From JADFNO01 sp965369945 (GTDB taxonomy: Bacteria; Planctomycetota; Phycisphaerae; Phycisphaerales; SM1A02): a stretch of DNA of 13,402 bases. The translations under genes and the position numbers were made by a program. Under the pieces are notes generated by a model that did not search any database, was not told where the DNA came from, and saw only the letters and a program-made list of their open reading frames with translations. Position 1 is the stretch's first letter, and every line of letters starts with the position of its first letter. Location: contig CBDUST010000105.1 of the NCBI GenBank assembly GCA_965369945.1, positions 1 to 13,402 of the forward strand, read 5' to 3'. Shown in pieces: positions 12,321-13,402 of this stretch.

Positions 12321-13148
12321 ATGCAACAGCCCCGCGACCTGAATCGCATTGCTCGACAACATATGGAGACAGCGAGACTACTCGGCGTGGACTTCGTGCC
12401 GATCAACGCTCAGCCGTCTGAACCCTCCCCCGGATCCGCCTCTGCTGAGATCGAAGTGACAATCCCTCCCGGCCCGATACAACCGGCAAGTGGAACCAGC
12501 AAACCGACTTCGTTGTTCGCCTCAACGTTGCCTGCCCAATCAGCGCCACAACGATCGCCCCAAGAAAAAACCGAGGCGCTGGAGGGGCTGCGCATACGTC
12601 ACGACGAAAACTGCGCTCATTGCACCGTAGCGACCGCCCACACACGGACCGTCTTCGGGGAAGGCGCGCCCGATGCCGAGCTGATGTTCATCGGCGAAGC
12701 ACCAGGCGAGCAAGAGGACCGCACCGGCCGGCCGTTCGTCGGTCGAGCAGGGAAGAAGCTCGACGAGATCATTGGGGCGATGGGATTGGCCCGCTCCGAT
12801 GTGTATATCGCCAACGTCCTCAAGAGCCGACCGCTGGCTAATCGCACGCCCCTGCCCAGTGAGGTCGAGCAATGCGCCGCGTACCTAGCCGAGCAGATTC
12901 GGATCATCCAGCCGAAGGTCATCGTGGGCTTGGGCGGGCCGGCGGTGAAATGGCTGCTGGGTACGACCGTGGGGATCACCAAGCTCCGGGGCCAATGGGA
13001 CAGATTCACGGACGACGAACTGTCCGTTCCCGTCATGCCCACCTTCCATCCCGCATATTTGCTGAGGAATTACACGCCGGATACCCGCGGCAAGGTCTGG
13101 TCGGATATGCAGCAGGTGATGGCCTATCTGCAACCGGCGTCCAACTGA
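12321..13148 (+). CDS. Uracil-DNA glycosylase, family 4 type
   Basis: The 275-residue protein should remove uracil from DNA as the first step of base-excision repair in the cytoplasm. An N-terminal helix (about 3-25, ending in LLGVDFVP) and a Pro/Ser/Thr-rich linker (about 28-85) precede the catalytic domain. Motif 1 is GEAPGEQED (125-133), followed by TGRPFVGRAG. NVLKSRP.NR.PLP lies near 166-178, a hydrophobic VIVGLGGPAV strand follows, and motif 2 is HPAYLLRN (243-250). These are family 4 features. That family carries a [4Fe-4S] cluster on four cysteines: C98, C101 and C185 are present, but the position normally Cys in VVKCRPP is Ser169. The 15-residue spacing from S169 to C185 fits the expected C-x14-17-C. 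The core is of normal length; the linker makes the protein longer than thermophile homologues. Divergent from the beta-helix gene; followed by terminator-like hairpins. Confidence 0.9.
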   Translation: MQQPRDLNRIARQHMETARLLGVDFVPINAQPSEPSPGSASAEIEVTIPPGPIQPASGTSKPTSLFASTLPAQSAPQRSPQEKTEALEGLRIRHDENCAHCTVATAHTRTVFGEGAPDAELMFIGEAPGEQEDRTGRPFVGRAGKKLDEIIGAMGLARSDVYIANVLKSRPLANRTPLPSEVEQCAAYLAEQIRIIQPKVIVGLGGPAVKWLLGTTVGITKLRGQWDRFTDDELSVPVMPTFHPAYLLRNYTPDTRGKVWSDMQQVMAYLQPASN

Positions 13149-13157
13149 CCGGTTTTT
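13132..13157 (+). terminator. Weak terminator overlapping the glycosylase stop codon
   Basis: aaccgg (13132-13137) pairs with ccggtt (13149-13154) across 11 nt, and a run of five T (13153-13157) overlaps the end of the stem. The 5' arm is inside the coding sequence. It may be an early termination point ahead of the stronger stem at 13262-13306. Confidence 0.35.
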
Positions 13158-13178
13158 GTTGAGAACGCGCGGAACCAG

Positions 13179-13226
13179 CGCCGCCTGTCCTGCGGAATCG
13201 CTCATACCGGGCGGAAGGAGGCGGCG
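13179..13226. other. GC-rich long-loop inverted repeat after the glycosylase gene
   Basis: cgccgcct (13179-13186) and aggcggcg (13219-13226) are perfect 8-bp complements separated by 32 nt. It lies between two terminator-like stems. It may be part of a structured 3' untranslated region; no gene is seen in 13149-13402. Confidence 0.3.
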
Positions 13227-13261
13227 GTCTAGATCCTCCGGGATTTCACAAGCCCCCCCAC

Positions 13262-13306
13262 AAGGAGCTCGTCCTGCTTCGGCGGAGACGGGCTCTTTAT
13301 TTTTTT
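13262..13306 (+). terminator. Rho-independent terminator with an overlapping alternative stem
   Basis: A stem of 12 pairs including two G-T pairs (13262-13273 / 13287-13298) is followed by tttattttttt (13296-13306), a good intrinsic terminator on the plus strand for the glycosylase transcript. A second, mutually exclusive perfect 8-bp stem (agacgggc 13286-13293 / gcccgtct 13307-13314), with the T-run as its loop and gtttt after it, overlaps the first. Confidence 0.7.
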
Positions 13307-13402
13307 GCCCGTCTGTTTTGTGGCCGCAATAGGCCTTTCCTGCCCAGCTAGAGCACTCCAACTCAACGCGTATCGCGTTCGGTGGCATGGGCATCCTGCC
13401 CG

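Noticed and set aside
12885..13394. 169-codon minus-strand frame at the right end
   Set aside because: Antisense to the glycosylase core and passing through two terminator-like stems; composition is unlike a real protein.

Overview
The window most probably comes from the chromosome of a planctomycete, perhaps a Phycisphaerae-type lineage. This is inferred from the gene content. There is a secreted DUF5117/DUF4953-type metalloprotease, and there are secreted beta-helix proteins with a choice-of-anchor Q region and a C-terminal beta-sandwich module. There is also a multi-TM membrane family and a DUF2617-like protein that I associate with planctomycetes, and a family 4 uracil-DNA glycosylase with a long N-terminal extension. 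Base composition is moderately GC-rich throughout. I see no integrase, transposase gene, CRISPR array, tRNA or rRNA.

Layout, left to right. (1) 1-389 is the 3' end of a secreted beta-helix-type protein gene (+). (2) 649-3219 encodes a large secreted metzincin-like metalloprotease (+), followed across a REP-like palindrome by a small four-TM membrane protein (3301-3630, +). (3) On the minus strand are a secreted PHP-domain metallohydrolase (3695-4957) and a Mn-type superoxide dismutase (5057-5707), separated by a clear intrinsic terminator. (4) 5903-7363 encodes a multi-TM membrane protein (+) with an exceptionally strong Shine-Dalgarno; it converges with a DUF2617-like protein gene (7409-8011, -). 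(5) 8247-10106 encodes a HEAT-repeat protein translationally coupled (TAATG) to a single-TM protein (10106-10501). (6) 10518-10657 is a cluster of strong hairpins between convergent genes. (7) 10715-12142 (-) is a complete secreted beta-helix protein whose last ~128 residues are about 90% identical to the truncated gene at the left edge, in inverted orientation. (8) A divergent promoter region containing a 20-bp inverted repeat separates it from a family 4 uracil-DNA glycosylase (12321-13148, +). That gene is followed by overlapping intrinsic-terminator hairpins.

The genes do not form one pathway. They look like independent housekeeping, stress and surface genes: secreted proteolysis, extracytoplasmic phosphoesterase-like activity, superoxide detoxification, uracil repair and surface proteins. 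The only clearly coupled pair is the HEAT-repeat/TM pair. I found no convincing new multi-gene system. The most interesting points are the symmetric divergent promoter repeat, a recurring GGTA-N-N-N-T -10-like element, the Ser replacement of an Fe-S cysteine in the glycosylase, two CxC pairs in the superoxide dismutase, and the inverted duplication of the C-terminal surface module. Several start codons were moved from the longest reading frame on ribosome-binding-site, signal-peptide or coupling evidence.
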